Assembly (NCBI RefSeq): GCF_017355185.1
Contig: NZ_JADILJ010000003.1
Span: 1 to 64,000, forward strand
Direction: 5' to 3'
Source: Rathayibacter sp. SD072
GTDB lineage: Bacteria; Actinomycetota; Actinomycetes; Actinomycetales; Microbacteriaceae
DNA: 64,000 nucleotides
Positions 43,416-53,097 of this stretch are shown here, piece by piece. How positions within the stretch are numbered: the first letter of the stretch is position 1; every line of letters begins with the position of its first letter. Below the pieces are notes generated by a model. The model was not told where the DNA came from. It saw only the letters and a list, made by a program, of their open reading frames with translations, and did no database searches. Made by a program: the position numbers and the translations under genes.

Positions 43416-45899
43416 ATGACACCGTCCGAGACCGCTCTCTTCGTCGGCGCCGGCCGTCCCTCCGCTGAGGGCGACCCCGCCACGTGCTTCCGCCGCACCT
43501 TCACCGTCGGTAACGGGCTCCGCCGTGCCGAGCTCGTCGTCACCGCTCTGGGCGTCGTCGAGGCCTCCGTCAACGGCACGCGCCTCGGCGACGAGGTGCT
43601 CGCTCCGGGATGGACGTCCTACCGGCACCGAGTGGTGGCGCGCCGGCACGACGTCACGGAGCTGCTGGTCACGGGGGAGAACGTTCTCAGCGCCATCGTT
43701 GGCGAGGGCTGGGCCGTCGGCGCGCTGACCTGGGAGAACAATCGGCACAACTACGCCGACCGGCCCGCCCTCTACGCCCGCCTCGAGCTGCACTACGACG
43801 ACCGCACCGAGGTCATCGGCACCGACGGCTCTGTGCGGGTCGGTACCGGCGCCGTGCTCTCCTCCGGGATCTACGCCGGCGAGACGCACGACGCCCGAGC
43901 GGAACCTCTCGGCTGGTCCGAGCCGGACTTTGACGACTCGTCGTGGGAGCCCGCCGTCGAGGTGCCGTGGGACGTCGCGACCGTCGTCGTCGACGACACC
44001 CCGCCGATCCGCCGGATCGAGGAGCTCGCTCCGATCGCGATCACGACGAGCCCCTCGGGCCGCACGATCGTCGACTTCGGCCAGAACATCTCGGGCAGAG
44101 TCCGCATTGAGGTCTCCGGTGAAGCCGGCACGACCGTCACCCTCCGACACGCCGAGCTGCTGACCCCAGAGGGCGAGCTCGAGGTCGAGACCCTCCGTAG
44201 CGCCGCGGCGACCGACAGGTACACCCTCCGCGGCGGCGGCCCGGAGACCTGGGAGCCGCGCTTCACCTTTCACGGCTTCCGCTACGCCGAGGTCGACGGC
44301 TGGCCGGGGGAGCTCCTCCCGGAGGCGCTGCGCGCGGTCGTCCTGCACACCGACATGCAGCGCACCGGCTGGTTCGAGACCTCGAACCCACTGGTGACGA
44401 AGCTGCACGACAACACCGTTTGGTCGATGCGCGACAACTTCGTCGGCGTCCCGACCGACTGCCCGCAACGCGACGAGCGCCTGGGCTGGACGGGCGACCT
44501 GAACGCCTTCGCACCGACCGCAACGTTCCTCTACGACGTCCGCGGGGTACTCGGCTCCTGGCTGCAGGACCTCGCAGTTGAGCAGAACGACACCGGCACC
44601 GTCCCGTGGACCGTGCCGGACGTGCTGCCGACTGGGTCATCCGCGACCGCGTTGTGGAGCGACGTCGCGGTAAGCCTGCCCTTTGAGCTGTACCAGGAAT
44701 ACGGGGACCTCGCGATCCTCCGCGCCGCCTACCCCTCGATGACCGCGTTCATTCGCGAGACCGAGGCTGCGCTCGACGAAAACGACCTGTGGGGGAGCGG
44801 CTTCCAGTTCGGCGACTGGCTCGACCCGGACGCGCCTGCCGACAACCCCGCCGGTGGGAAGACCGATCGCTACCTCGTCGCCTGCGCCTACCTCTGCAAG
44901 ACCACTCGCGAGATGGCCGAAACTGCCCGCCTCCTCGGCGAGGGTGCTGACGCCGAGCACTTCGTCTCGCTCGCCCGCCGCGTCCGCGCGGCGTTCCGGC
45001 GCGAGTTCGTGACCGAGACCGGTCGCGTGGTCAGCGAGTCGGCCACCGGCTATGCGCTGCCGATCATGTTCGACCTGCTCGACGCGTCCCAGAAGCGCAA
45101 GGCCGGCGCGAAGCTCGCCGAAATCGTCGCGCAGTCCGGCTTCACCATCTCGACTGGGTTCGCCGGCACCCCGCTAATCACCGATGCGCTCAGCAGCACC
45201 GGACACCTGAAGGAGGCGTACGAGCTGCTGCTGCAGACCAAGAGCCCCTCCTTCCTCTACCCGGTGACAATGGGCGCGACGACGATCTGGGAGCGCTGGG
45301 ATTCCGTCCTCCCCGACGGCACGATCAACGCCACCGGCATGACCTCCCTTAACCACTACGCCCTCGGAGCCGTTGCCGACTGGATGCACCGTGTCATCGG
45401 CGGCCTTACCCGCACCTCCGCGGGCTGGCGGACCCTGACAATCGCCCCGCAGCCCGGCGGCGACCTGACCTCTGCCCGCGCTGTGCACGACACCGTCCTT
45501 GGCCGAGCCGAAGCGCACTGGCGAGCCGAGGGCGGGGAAATGCTGTTCGACGTCGTCGTCCCCGACGGCGCCACCGCGACCGTTGCTCCGCCGCTGCACC
45601 CGGACCGGCTCAGCATCGAGGTCGGTCCGGGCGCCCATTCGTGGCGCTATCCGCTGCCCGCGGGCTTCGGCGAGGAGACGGTGCTCTCGCTCGAGACACC
45701 GATCAAGGACGTGATGAAGCACGACGCCCTCTGGCAGGCAGTGCTCGACGTGATGCGCACCTATTTCCCCGGCGTTCCGGTCGAGGCCGCCGGCAGCCAC
45801 ATGGGCGAACTTCCGCTCGGGATGCTCGCCTCGCGGCTGCCGCAGAACGGCGAGGCGATGGAGCGTGACCTGCTCGCGGTCCTCGACGCCGCACGATGA
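43416..45899 (+). CDS. GH78 alpha-L-rhamnosidase (copy A)
   Basis: The 827-residue inverting rhamnosidase has N-terminal beta-sandwich domains (W.SYRHR..V.D..NVL.A..GEGW; GE.HDAR), the DFGQNISG linker motif, and an (alpha/alpha)6 barrel with CPQRDERLGWTGD (~349-361, general acid region) and WERWDS (~624, general base Glu). There is no signal peptide. GGAAGG precedes ATG 43416. It is strongly similar over its length to copy B at 47058. Expected job: remove terminal rhamnose from imported plant glycosides. Confidence 0.9.
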   Translation: MTPSETALFVGAGRPSAEGDPATCFRRTFTVGNGLRRAELVVTALGVVEASVNGTRLGDEVLAPGWTSYRHRVVARRHDVTELLVTGENVLSAIVGEGWAVGALTWENNRHNYADRPALYARLELHYDDRTEVIGTDGSVRVGTGAVLSSGIYAGETHDARAEPLGWSEPDFDDSSWEPAVEVPWDVATVVVDDTPPIRRIEELAPIAITTSPSGRTIVDFGQNISGRVRIEVSGEAGTTVTLRHAELLTPEGELEVETLRSAAATDRYTLRGGGPETWEPRFTFHGFRYAEVDGWPGELLPEALRAVVLHTDMQRTGWFETSNPLVTKLHDNTVWSMRDNFVGVPTDCPQRDERLGWTGDLNAFAPTATFLYDVRGVLGSWLQDLAVEQNDTGTVPWTVPDVLPTGSSATALWSDVAVSLPFELYQEYGDLAILRAAYPSMTAFIRETEAALDENDLWGSGFQFGDWLDPDAPADNPAGGKTDRYLVACAYLCKTTREMAETARLLGEGADAEHFVSLARRVRAAFRREFVTETGRVVSESATGYALPIMFDLLDASQKRKAGAKLAEIVAQSGFTISTGFAGTPLITDALSSTGHLKEAYELLLQTKSPSFLYPVTMGATTIWERWDSVLPDGTINATGMTSLNHYALGAVADWMHRVIGGLTRTSAGWRTLTIAPQPGGDLTSARAVHDTVLGRAEAHWRAEGGEMLFDVVVPDGATATVAPPLHPDRLSIEVGPGAHSWRYPLPAGFGEETVLSLETPIKDVMKHDALWQAVLDVMRTYFPGVPVEAAGSHMGELPLGMLASRLPQNGEAMERDLLAVLDAAR

Positions 45900-45925
45900 C
45901 CACCGATCCAAAGGACGACATCACG

Positions 45926-47026
45926 ATGACGCAGCCCTACGACTCCTTTCGCCCTGGTCGGGTCTGGTTCGACACGAAGGGCGAGCGGATCCAGGCGCAC
46001 GGTGGCTCGATCCTTTACGCGGACGGCGTCTACTACTGGTACGGCGAAAACAAGGAATGGACTGTCCCCGGTAGCGGTATCTGGCACTGGGGCATGCGTG
46101 CCTACTCCTCGACCGATCTTTACAACTGGGAGGACCGCGGGCTGATCGTCCCGCCGGTCCTCGACGACCCTGCGTTTCCGTTACACCCCGCGAAGGGCGC
46201 CGATCGGCCCCACATCCTCTACAACGAGACGACGGGCAAGTACGTCTGCTGGATCAAGGTCATGGATGAGGAGGCAAAGACCCAGTCCTCGGTGGTCCTC
46301 ACCGCCGACGCTTTCCTCGGCCCCTACGAGATCGTCCGGGCCGGACTCCGGCCGCTTGGAATGGACGCTGGTGACTTCGACCTCGTCGTCGACCCCGAGA
46401 CGCAGAAGGCCTACTACTACTTCGAGAAAGTGCACACGGAGCTCATCTGCGCCGAGCTCACCGATGACTACACAGACGTCACCGGCGAGTTCTCCAGCCA
46501 CTTCCCTCACCCCGGCCCACCCTTCACTCGGGAGGCGCCCGCGCATTTCGAGCGCAATGGACTGCACTACCTGATCACGTCCGGCACCACGGGGTACTTC
46601 CCCAACTTCTCCGAGACGGCCAGCGCGCCCGACTTCCATGGGCCGTGGACCGTCCTCGGAGACACCCACCCGACCGACGCGTCGCGCACGTCGTTCCGCT
46701 CCCAGATCACCTCCGTCTTCAAACACCCGACGATTGACGATCTGTACATCGCCCTCGCCGATCGCTGGCTTCCGCAGCTGCCCGAAGACATGCCCAACGT
46801 CTATGACTCCGTGGCTGCGATGACTTCGGGCGGCGGCGCTGCAGTAGCGCCATCGGCGCCTCGAAGCACCGCTCCCGAGGACGGCGAGCGGATGCGTGCC
46901 GTTATGGCCGCCGGCCGCGGTGAAAACACGGCGATCGCCGACTACGTCTGGCTCCCGATCCGCTTCGACGGGCCCTATCCCGTCATCCAGTGGCACGACG
47001 AATGGCGTCTCGATGACCTCCGCTAA
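45926..47026 (+). CDS. GH43-like five-bladed beta-propeller glycosidase
   Basis: The protein has about 366 residues. Repeats such as HGGSILYADGVYYWYGE, ADRPHILYNETTGKYVCW and AGDFDLVVD look like GH43/GH32-type propeller blades, placing the catalytic acids in these segments; the subfamily is not assigned. ATG 45926 has AAAGGA upstream; ATG 45896, overlapping the GH78-A stop (ATGA), is an in-frame alternative adding 10 residues. GH43 members remove galactose, arabinose or xylose, fitting a branched glycoside. It is flanked by the two GH78 copies. Confidence 0.75.
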   Translation: MTQPYDSFRPGRVWFDTKGERIQAHGGSILYADGVYYWYGENKEWTVPGSGIWHWGMRAYSSTDLYNWEDRGLIVPPVLDDPAFPLHPAKGADRPHILYNETTGKYVCWIKVMDEEAKTQSSVVLTADAFLGPYEIVRAGLRPLGMDAGDFDLVVDPETQKAYYYFEKVHTELICAELTDDYTDVTGEFSSHFPHPGPPFTREAPAHFERNGLHYLITSGTTGYFPNFSETASAPDFHGPWTVLGDTHPTDASRTSFRSQITSVFKHPTIDDLYIALADRWLPQLPEDMPNVYDSVAAMTSGGGAAVAPSAPRSTAPEDGERMRAVMAAGRGENTAIADYVWLPIRFDGPYPVIQWHDEWRLDDLR

Positions 47027-47057
47027 CCACCACACCACCCCAAGAACGGATCGTCCG

Positions 47058-49553
47058 ATGGTCGAATGGACCGCCCACTTCGTCAGCGCCGCGCAGCCCA
47101 GCGCTGACGGTGACCCCGCCGTCTACTTCCGCCGCAAGATCGACATCAACGAGCGGCCCCTGCATGCGACGCTGCACGTCACAGCACTGGGCATCGTCGA
47201 TGCCTTCCTCAATGGAGAACGGGTTGGTGAGGAGGTTCTCGCGCCCGGTTGGACGTCATACACGCACCGTATGCACGTGAGCAGCTACGACGTCACCGAC
47301 CTTGTCGCCGAGGGCGGCAACGTCCTCGGCGCCGTCGTCGGAGAAGGGTGGGCGGTCGGCCCGCTGAGCTGGGAACGCAAGCGCCACAACTATGCCGACC
47401 GCCCCGCAGTCCTCCTGCAGCTCGAGCTCGAGTACGCCGACCGGATGGTAGTAATCGGCACCGACTCGGAAGTCCGCGTGTCGACCGGCGGCGTCCGCGC
47501 AAACGGCATCTACGACGGAGAGACCTTCGACGCCCGCCTCGAGCCGGCCGGTTGGAACCGTCCCGGCTTCGACGACAACGGATGGGCTGCGGCGACACCG
47601 TTCGACTGGGACCTGACGACCGCGCAGGGCCCTCTCTCCCCGCCGATCCGCCGCATCGAGGAGCTCCCACCGGTCGCCATCACGACGAGCCCCTCAGGCC
47701 GCACCATCATCGATTTCGGCCAGATTCTCTCGGGCTGGGTACGTCTCACCACCACAGGACAAGCGGGAGACGAAATCGTCCTCCGGTTCGCGGAGATCCT
47801 CACCCCGGCCGGAGAACTCGAGCGCGAGACGAACCGCGGAGCGAAAGCAACCGATCGGTACATCCTCCGCGGCGGCGACGAGGAAACGTGGGAACCACGC
47901 ACCACGTTCCACGGCTTCCGGTACGTCGAGATCGACGGCTGGCCTGGCGAGCTCGCCCCGGACGCCCTCTGCGCCGTCGTCGTGCACACCGAGATGCAGC
48001 GCGCCGGCTGGTTCGAGACATCCGATCCACTGGTCTCGAAGCTGCACGAGAACACGGTGTGGTCCATGCGCGGAAACTTCGTCGGCGTCCCCACCGACTG
48101 CCCGCAGCGCGACGAACGTCTCGGCTGGACGGGGGACCTGAACGCCTTCTCGCCCACGGCCGTCTTCCTGTACGACGTGAAGGAGATGCTCTCCTCCTGG
48201 CTCGCAGATCTCCGCGCCGAGCAGCGCGTGCTGGGCACCGTCCCCTGGGTGGTCCCCAACGTCGCCGCGCAGTGGACGACCCCGTCCGCGACCGCGCTGT
48301 GGAGCGACGTCGCGATCAGCCTCCCGTGGACCCTCTACTCCGAGTACGGAGATCTCGAGATCCTCCGCGTCAGCTACGACTCGATGACCTCACTCTTCCG
48401 CGAAATCGAGGCGGCGCTGGATGAGAACGGACTGTGGACCACCGGTTTCCAGTGGGGCGACTGGCTCGATCCCGACGCTCCAGCCTCCAACCCGTCCGGC
48501 GGCAAAACCGACCGTTACCTTCTCGCCTCCGCCTACCTCTGCAAGACGAGCCGTGAAATTGCAGACACCGCCGCCCTCCTCGGCCACGACGCGGACGCAG
48601 CGCACTTCCGAGCAGTTCACGACCGAGTGAAGGCGGCGTTCCTTCACGAGTACGTGACCGGCTCCGGACGCCTGGTCGACGACGACGCTGCGACCGCCTA
48701 CTCTGTGGCGATCGTCTTCGACATCCTCGACGACGTGCAGAAGCAGCGGGCCGGCGACCGGCTCGCCGAGATCGTCACGGCGGCCGACTTCCGCATCTCC
48801 ACGGGCTTCTCGGGTACACCGCTGGTCACCCACGCTCTGAGCAGCACTGGACACCTCGACACCGCGTACCGGCTTCTCCTGGAGAAGGAGGAGCCGTCGT
48901 TCCTCTACCCCGTGACAATGGGTGCTACCACGATCTGGGAGCGGTGGGATTCCGTCCGCCCCGACGGCACCGTCAACGCGACCGGGATGACCTCGCTCAA
49001 CCACTACGCCCCGGGCACCATTTCGGACTGGCTCCACCGTGTCATCGGAGGACTTGAACGCATCGATCCCGGGTGGAAGAGATTCCGCATCGCACCCCGC
49101 CCCGGCGGCCGTCTGATGTGGGCGCGTACCGCTCACGACACCGTCCATGGTCGCGCGGCTGTCGAGTGGCATGTCAACGAGGGCGTAATGACTTTGAACG
49201 CGACGGTGCCGGAGAGCACCACCTGCACGGTCGAACTTCCGCTGCACCCCGACGCTCTGGTCCTCGACGTAGGACCAGGACAGCACACCTGGAGCTACCC
49301 GGCGCCAAACGGGTACGGCGAGGCGACTAGGTACACCCTCGACTCCTCACTCGACACTCTCGCCGCGGACCGGGCGGTCTGGCCGGAAATCGAAGCGGTC
49401 TTCGCGGAGCACCTTCCCGAAGTGCCTCTCGCCTCCGCTTTGCCGCACATGGGCGCGATGTCACTGTCCGCCGTGATCGCCAGGCTCCCCGTCCAGGTGC
49501 CCGGCTTCGAAGCTGCACTGCTCGACGCGCTCGCTACACCAGCGAACGCCTAG
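47058..49553 (+). CDS. GH78 alpha-L-rhamnosidase (copy B)
   Basis: This 831-residue paralogue of copy A retains the barrel motifs CPQRDERLGWTGD (~348-360) and WERWDS (~627). One oddity: the otherwise conserved DFGQN is DFGQI here (codon ATT at 47724-47726), next to SGWVRL. The start is ATG 47058, 31 bp after the GH43 stop. The frame is open farther upstream, but that part overlaps the GH43 gene. The duplicate probably evolved a different rhamnoside or linkage preference. Confidence 0.9.
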   Translation: MVEWTAHFVSAAQPSADGDPAVYFRRKIDINERPLHATLHVTALGIVDAFLNGERVGEEVLAPGWTSYTHRMHVSSYDVTDLVAEGGNVLGAVVGEGWAVGPLSWERKRHNYADRPAVLLQLELEYADRMVVIGTDSEVRVSTGGVRANGIYDGETFDARLEPAGWNRPGFDDNGWAAATPFDWDLTTAQGPLSPPIRRIEELPPVAITTSPSGRTIIDFGQILSGWVRLTTTGQAGDEIVLRFAEILTPAGELERETNRGAKATDRYILRGGDEETWEPRTTFHGFRYVEIDGWPGELAPDALCAVVVHTEMQRAGWFETSDPLVSKLHENTVWSMRGNFVGVPTDCPQRDERLGWTGDLNAFSPTAVFLYDVKEMLSSWLADLRAEQRVLGTVPWVVPNVAAQWTTPSATALWSDVAISLPWTLYSEYGDLEILRVSYDSMTSLFREIEAALDENGLWTTGFQWGDWLDPDAPASNPSGGKTDRYLLASAYLCKTSREIADTAALLGHDADAAHFRAVHDRVKAAFLHEYVTGSGRLVDDDAATAYSVAIVFDILDDVQKQRAGDRLAEIVTAADFRISTGFSGTPLVTHALSSTGHLDTAYRLLLEKEEPSFLYPVTMGATTIWERWDSVRPDGTVNATGMTSLNHYAPGTISDWLHRVIGGLERIDPGWKRFRIAPRPGGRLMWARTAHDTVHGRAAVEWHVNEGVMTLNATVPESTTCTVELPLHPDALVLDVGPGQHTWSYPAPNGYGEATRYTLDSSLDTLAADRAVWPEIEAVFAEHLPEVPLASALPHMGAMSLSAVIARLPVQVPGFEAALLDALATPANA

Positions 49554-49586
49554 CCTCTGTCACTCACTGCTTCGAAGGAACCACAC

Positions 49587-50621
49587 ATGGACAAACCCCT
49601 CGTCATCCTCGATCCCGCTCCGCAGCTGCGCGACCGAATCTTCACTCCCGCCGCCCTCGAACGACTCCACGCGTCGTTCGAGGTCCTCGACCTCGAACAA
49701 GACCCGAGGGAGGGCGCCCTGGCTGAGGCGCTGCCCCGCGCTTTCGCGGTCATCGGCCAGCCCGATCTTCCCGCCGAGATGCTCCATATCGCATCGAAGC
49801 TACGTGTGATCGTGAATGTCGAAGGCAATTTCCTGCCGAATATCGACTACCCGGCAGCGTTCCGCAACGGCATCCGCGTCCTCGCTTGCGGAACCGCCTA
49901 CAGCGAGGCCGTCGCCGAGTACTCGCTCGGGCTGGCGCTCGACCTCGCCCGCGGCATCAGCCGCGAAGACCGTGCGCTACGCAGAGGAGAGGGCCGCTAC
50001 GTCGCCGAAGGCAACGCCGACGCGATCCTCCTCCGCAAGGCCCCGGTGGGCTTTGTCGGGTTCGGCAATCTGGGGCGCGCGGTGCTGCGACTGCTCGCGC
50101 CGTTCGAAAACACGATCCGCGCCTACGACCCGTGGCTGCCGACCGCGGTCCTCGAGGACGCGGGGCTCGTGCCCTCCACGCTCGACGAGACGCTCTCCGA
50201 GAGCAAATTCGTCTTCGTCTTCGCGACGGCCACGGCCGAGAACCAGGGCTTTCTGAACGCGCGGATGCTCGATCTACTTCCCGACGGCGCGCGACTAATC
50301 GCCGTCAGCCGCGCGAACGTCCTCGACTACGACGCGTTGCTCGAGCGGGTGGCCGCCGGGCGCCTCTATGCGGGCATCGACGTGTGGCCCGAGGAGCCGA
50401 TCCCCGTCGACAGCCCCTTCCTGCGTCAAGAGGACGTGGTCCTGTCGGGCCATAGGGCCGGCGGAATCCCTGAGGCGTTCTTCTCGATCGGAGACATGGT
50501 CTGCGACGATCTCGAGCTGATGAAGGCCGGACTGCCACCCGTGCGACTGCAGAGCGCTGCCCCGGAGCTTGTCAGCCGGTACCGCAACCGGCCCGTGACG
50601 ACCCATTCCCGTTCGGAATGA
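49587..50621 (+). CDS. D-isomer-specific 2-hydroxyacid dehydrogenase family protein
   Basis: The 344-residue NAD-dependent oxidoreductase has a Rossmann site GFVGFGNLGRA (~156-166) and catalytic Arg in VSRANVLDYDAL, Glu in WPEEPIP and His in LSGHRAGG. Some substrate-contact segments differ from phosphoglycerate dehydrogenases, so it may reduce a sugar-derived 2-keto acid such as one arising from deoxy-sugar breakdown (inference). It is 33 bp after GH78-B, and its stop overlaps the PfkB kinase start. Confidence 0.85.
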   Translation: MDKPLVILDPAPQLRDRIFTPAALERLHASFEVLDLEQDPREGALAEALPRAFAVIGQPDLPAEMLHIASKLRVIVNVEGNFLPNIDYPAAFRNGIRVLACGTAYSEAVAEYSLGLALDLARGISREDRALRRGEGRYVAEGNADAILLRKAPVGFVGFGNLGRAVLRLLAPFENTIRAYDPWLPTAVLEDAGLVPSTLDETLSESKFVFVFATATAENQGFLNARMLDLLPDGARLIAVSRANVLDYDALLERVAAGRLYAGIDVWPEEPIPVDSPFLRQEDVVLSGHRAGGIPEAFFSIGDMVCDDLELMKAGLPPVRLQSAAPELVSRYRNRPVTTHSRSE

Positions 50622-51571
50622 GCGACACCTACGAGCGCGCGCAGGGCGCGGTGGTCGTGATCGGGTCGGCCAACGCCGATCTGGTCGCGAGCGTGCCTCG
50701 TCGACCGGCGGGCGGCGAGACGGTCCTCGCGCACGACTTCGAGCGACGCGCAGGCGGCAAGGGAGCGAACCAGGCCGCGGCGTCCGCACGAGCAGGTGCG
50801 AGAACCGTGTTCGTGGGAGCAGTAGGCGACGACCCAATCGGCGCTGAACAAATCGAGCAGCTCGAGCACGAAGGAGTCGACACCCGGTCGGTGCATCGCC
50901 TCTCCGGAGTCGCGACGGGAACGGCACTGATCTCCGTCACGCCAGAGGGGGAGAACTCAATCGTCGTGGTTCCCGGCGCTAATGGTCTCCTGAGCGGATC
51001 GCTGGTCGTCGCTGCCCTCGACGATCTCCTGAGCGACGAGTCATCACGGCCTGCGGCCGTGGTCGTGCAGACGGAGGTCTCGGCGGAGGCCATCGATGCG
51101 GCGGTCGCGTGGAGCACCAAGAACGGCATCAGGGTCGTGCTGAACGATGGACCCGTGATCCCGCTCGGAGCCGCGACCCTGCACGCGGCTGATCCTCTGA
51201 TCGTCAATGAGCACGAGGCGCAAGAGCTCTGCCGAAGGCGCGGACCACTCGAGCTGCTCTCTCTCGCGCGGGCGACCCAGGAAGAGACCGGAGCGCGTTC
51301 GGTCGTCGTCACGGGGGGAGGCGCTGGCGCCGTGGTGCTGACGGCGGCGGGGCCGCTGCTAATCCGTTCCCAGGCCGCCGCATCGGTCATCGACACGACG
51401 GGGGCCGGAGATGCCTTCGCCGGCACCCTCGTCGCTCATCTCGCTCACGGCGCCGGCCTTGAGGACGCAGCCCGTGCGGCGGTTGCCGCAGCGACCGTGT
51501 CTGTGTCGTGGCCTGGTGCACGGCCGCCGCGCCACCATCTCCCCCCTGATCCCTCGAAAGGCAAGCGCTGA
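50618..51571 (+). CDS. PfkB-family sugar kinase, ribokinase-like
   Basis: The 317-residue kinase has the N-terminal VVVIGSANADLV, first PfkB signature AGGKGANQAAASARAG and second signature DTTGAGDAFAGTLVAHLA with the catalytic Asp (~265). It phosphorylates a pentose or related sugar with ATP. It is coupled on both sides: ATGA overlap with the dehydrogenase, TGATG overlap with the RbsD/FucU gene. That pairing is typical for ribose, but the context allows another sugar. Confidence 0.86.
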   Translation: MSDTYERAQGAVVVIGSANADLVASVPRRPAGGETVLAHDFERRAGGKGANQAAASARAGARTVFVGAVGDDPIGAEQIEQLEHEGVDTRSVHRLSGVATGTALISVTPEGENSIVVVPGANGLLSGSLVVAALDDLLSDESSRPAAVVVQTEVSAEAIDAAVAWSTKNGIRVVLNDGPVIPLGAATLHAADPLIVNEHEAQELCRRRGPLELLSLARATQEETGARSVVVTGGGAGAVVLTAAGPLLIRSQAAASVIDTTGAGDAFAGTLVAHLAHGAGLEDAARAAVAAATVSVSWPGARPPRHHLPPDPSKGKR

Positions 51572-52005
51572 TGCTCAAGACCGTCGATCCGATCCTCACA
51601 CCCGACCTGCTCTGGGCGCTGGCTGCGATGGGCCACGGCGACACGCTGGCTGTGGTAGATGCGAATTATCCCGCGTATGCCCTTCACTCTCGAGTGCTCC
51701 CGCTCGCCGGTGCCGACATGGCTTCGGCGGTGACGGCGATCACGAGCCTCTTTCCGGTGGACACGGCGATCGAACCCGCCGTCCTGGCGATGGTTCCGGA
51801 TGACGACGTCGACCTGGTCTTCCCTTCTCATCGCAGTATCTCCCGCACGCTCTCGAGGGCGGAGGGACGAGATGTCGTCGTTGCACCTCTCGCACGGACT
51901 CCGTTCTACGAGCGCGCAAGGAGCGCGTTTGCTGTCGTGCTCACCGGTGAGACGAGCGCCTTCGCATGCTTCCTGATCACCAAGGGAGTTGTCTCCGCCA
52001 GCTGA
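51571..52005 (+). CDS. RbsD/FucU-family sugar mutarotase
   Basis: The 144-residue protein has GHGDTLAVVDANYPAY (catalytic His region) and a C-terminal ARSAFAVVLTGE segment, marking the RbsD/FucU family, which interconverts sugar anomers (ribose pyranase or L-fucose mutarotase). The start overlaps the kinase stop. The VDANYPAY form resembles FucU-type members as much as RbsD, so ribose versus fucose or another 6-deoxy sugar cannot be settled here. Confidence 0.85.
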   Translation: MLKTVDPILTPDLLWALAAMGHGDTLAVVDANYPAYALHSRVLPLAGADMASAVTAITSLFPVDTAIEPAVLAMVPDDDVDLVFPSHRSISRTLSRAEGRDVVVAPLARTPFYERARSAFAVVLTGETSAFACFLITKGVVSAS

Positions 52006-52027
52006 CTCGGGCTGCGCCTCGGCGGAG
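51993..52027 (+). terminator. weak hairpin at the end of the glycosidase operon
   Basis: Arms CTCCGCC (51993-51999) and GGCGGAG (52021-52027) with an inner CAGC/GCTG pair span the RbsD/FucU stop. There is no T-run; a possible terminator before the ABC operon. Confidence 0.35.
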
Positions 52028-52105
52028 TGTGCTCGGTCTGCCCTATGTCCGATCCAGGGCTGGGTATGGCAAACAGGCCCGACTCTTGTCTCACCTCACT
52101 GAGCG

Positions 52106-52119
52106 GTATAACGTTCTAC
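52106..52119. promoter_or_regulatory. LacI-type operator GTATAACGTTCTAC upstream of the ABC importer
   Basis: A 14-bp near-palindrome (one mismatched pair) with central CG lies 54 bases before the permease start. The identical 14-mer occurs at 58581-58594 in front of the GMC-LacI operon. Confidence 0.8.
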
Positions 52120-52173
52120 ATCGATAGCGGAGCGACCTCGGGTCCGCGTCAGCCCATGATGCAAAGGAGCACA

Positions 52174-53097
52174 ATGGCGGAGCTCATCAGCACGGGTCCA
52201 GCGCAGAGAACAGGCCGGCCGCGGGGTGTCCGCTCGACCGGACGCAGTCTGTGGTGGTTCGTGATCCCCGCGGCGCTCGTGTATATCTACGTCGTCCTCG
52301 TCCCCTCGGGGCAGGGCGTCGTCTTCTCGTTCACCGACTGGGTACCAGGACCGCGTCCCAAGAAGTACATCGGGATCGAGAACTACACGGACGTCTTCAA
52401 GGGACAGGCGGGGCCGGCCGCAATCCGCACGCTGTTCATCGCTGTGGTCATTGTCATCGTTCAGAACGGGCTCGGCCTCGGCCTCGCGCTCCTGCTGAAT
52501 GGACGTGTCTTCGGGCGGAACGTCCTGCGCACCATCATCTTCGCGCCAATGGTCGTCTCGGCTCTGGTCGTCGGATACCTCTTCAAGTACATCTTCGGCC
52601 CTCCGGGCAGCGGCGGGATCAACTCGGTTCTCGCGGCCCTCGGGCAGCCGCAGGTCGATTTCCTCGGCAACCCGACCACCGCGCTCTGGATCATCATCGT
52701 GGCCGTGATCTGGCAGTTCACCGGCTCGTCGATGGTCATCTTCCTCGCCGGGCTGCAGGCCGTCCCGGCGGAGCTGAACGAGGCGGCGTCGCTCGACGGT
52801 GCCGGCTTCTGGAAAACCTTCTGGTTCGTCACCCGGCCTCTGCTGGCTCCCGCGATCACCGTCAATCTCATGCTCGGACTCATCGGCGGACTCAAGCTGT
52901 TCGATCAGATTTTCGCGATCACGGGCGGAGGTCCCGGGGGCCAGACGCAGACGATCTCGACCCTGATCTACCAGTCGTTCTCGCAGTTCAGCGACTATGG
53001 CGGAGCCTTGGCTCTAGCGGTGGTCCTCGCGGTCGCCGTCGGCGTCCTCTCCTTCATCCAGTTCGCGGTCCTCCGCAGGCAGGAGCAGAACTCATGA
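52174..53097 (+). CDS. ABC sugar importer permease 1 (CUT1-type, MalF-like)
   Basis: The 307-residue permease has about six membrane helices and the EAA loop ELNEAASLDGAGFWKTFWFVTRPLLAP that contacts the ATPase. AAAGGAGC before ATG 52174 fixes the start, although the frame is open to 52027. Followed by permease 2 with an ATGA overlap. No ATPase gene is nearby, as is common for actinobacterial CUT1 systems that share MsiK. Confidence 0.9.
   Translation: MAELISTGPAQRTGRPRGVRSTGRSLWWFVIPAALVYIYVVLVPSGQGVVFSFTDWVPGPRPKKYIGIENYTDVFKGQAGPAAIRTLFIAVVIVIVQNGLGLGLALLLNGRVFGRNVLRTIIFAPMVVSALVVGYLFKYIFGPPGSGGINSVLAALGQPQVDFLGNPTTALWIIIVAVIWQFTGSSMVIFLAGLQAVPAELNEAASLDGAGFWKTFWFVTRPLLAPAITVNLMLGLIGGLKLFDQIFAITGGGPGGQTQTISTLIYQSFSQFSDYGGALALAVVLAVAVGVLSFIQFAVLRRQEQNS

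Noticed and set aside
46843-46859. GCTGCAGTAGC string inside the GH43-like gene
   Set aside because: Matches the TGCAGTAG motif but lies within coding sequence far from any promoter; treated as chance.
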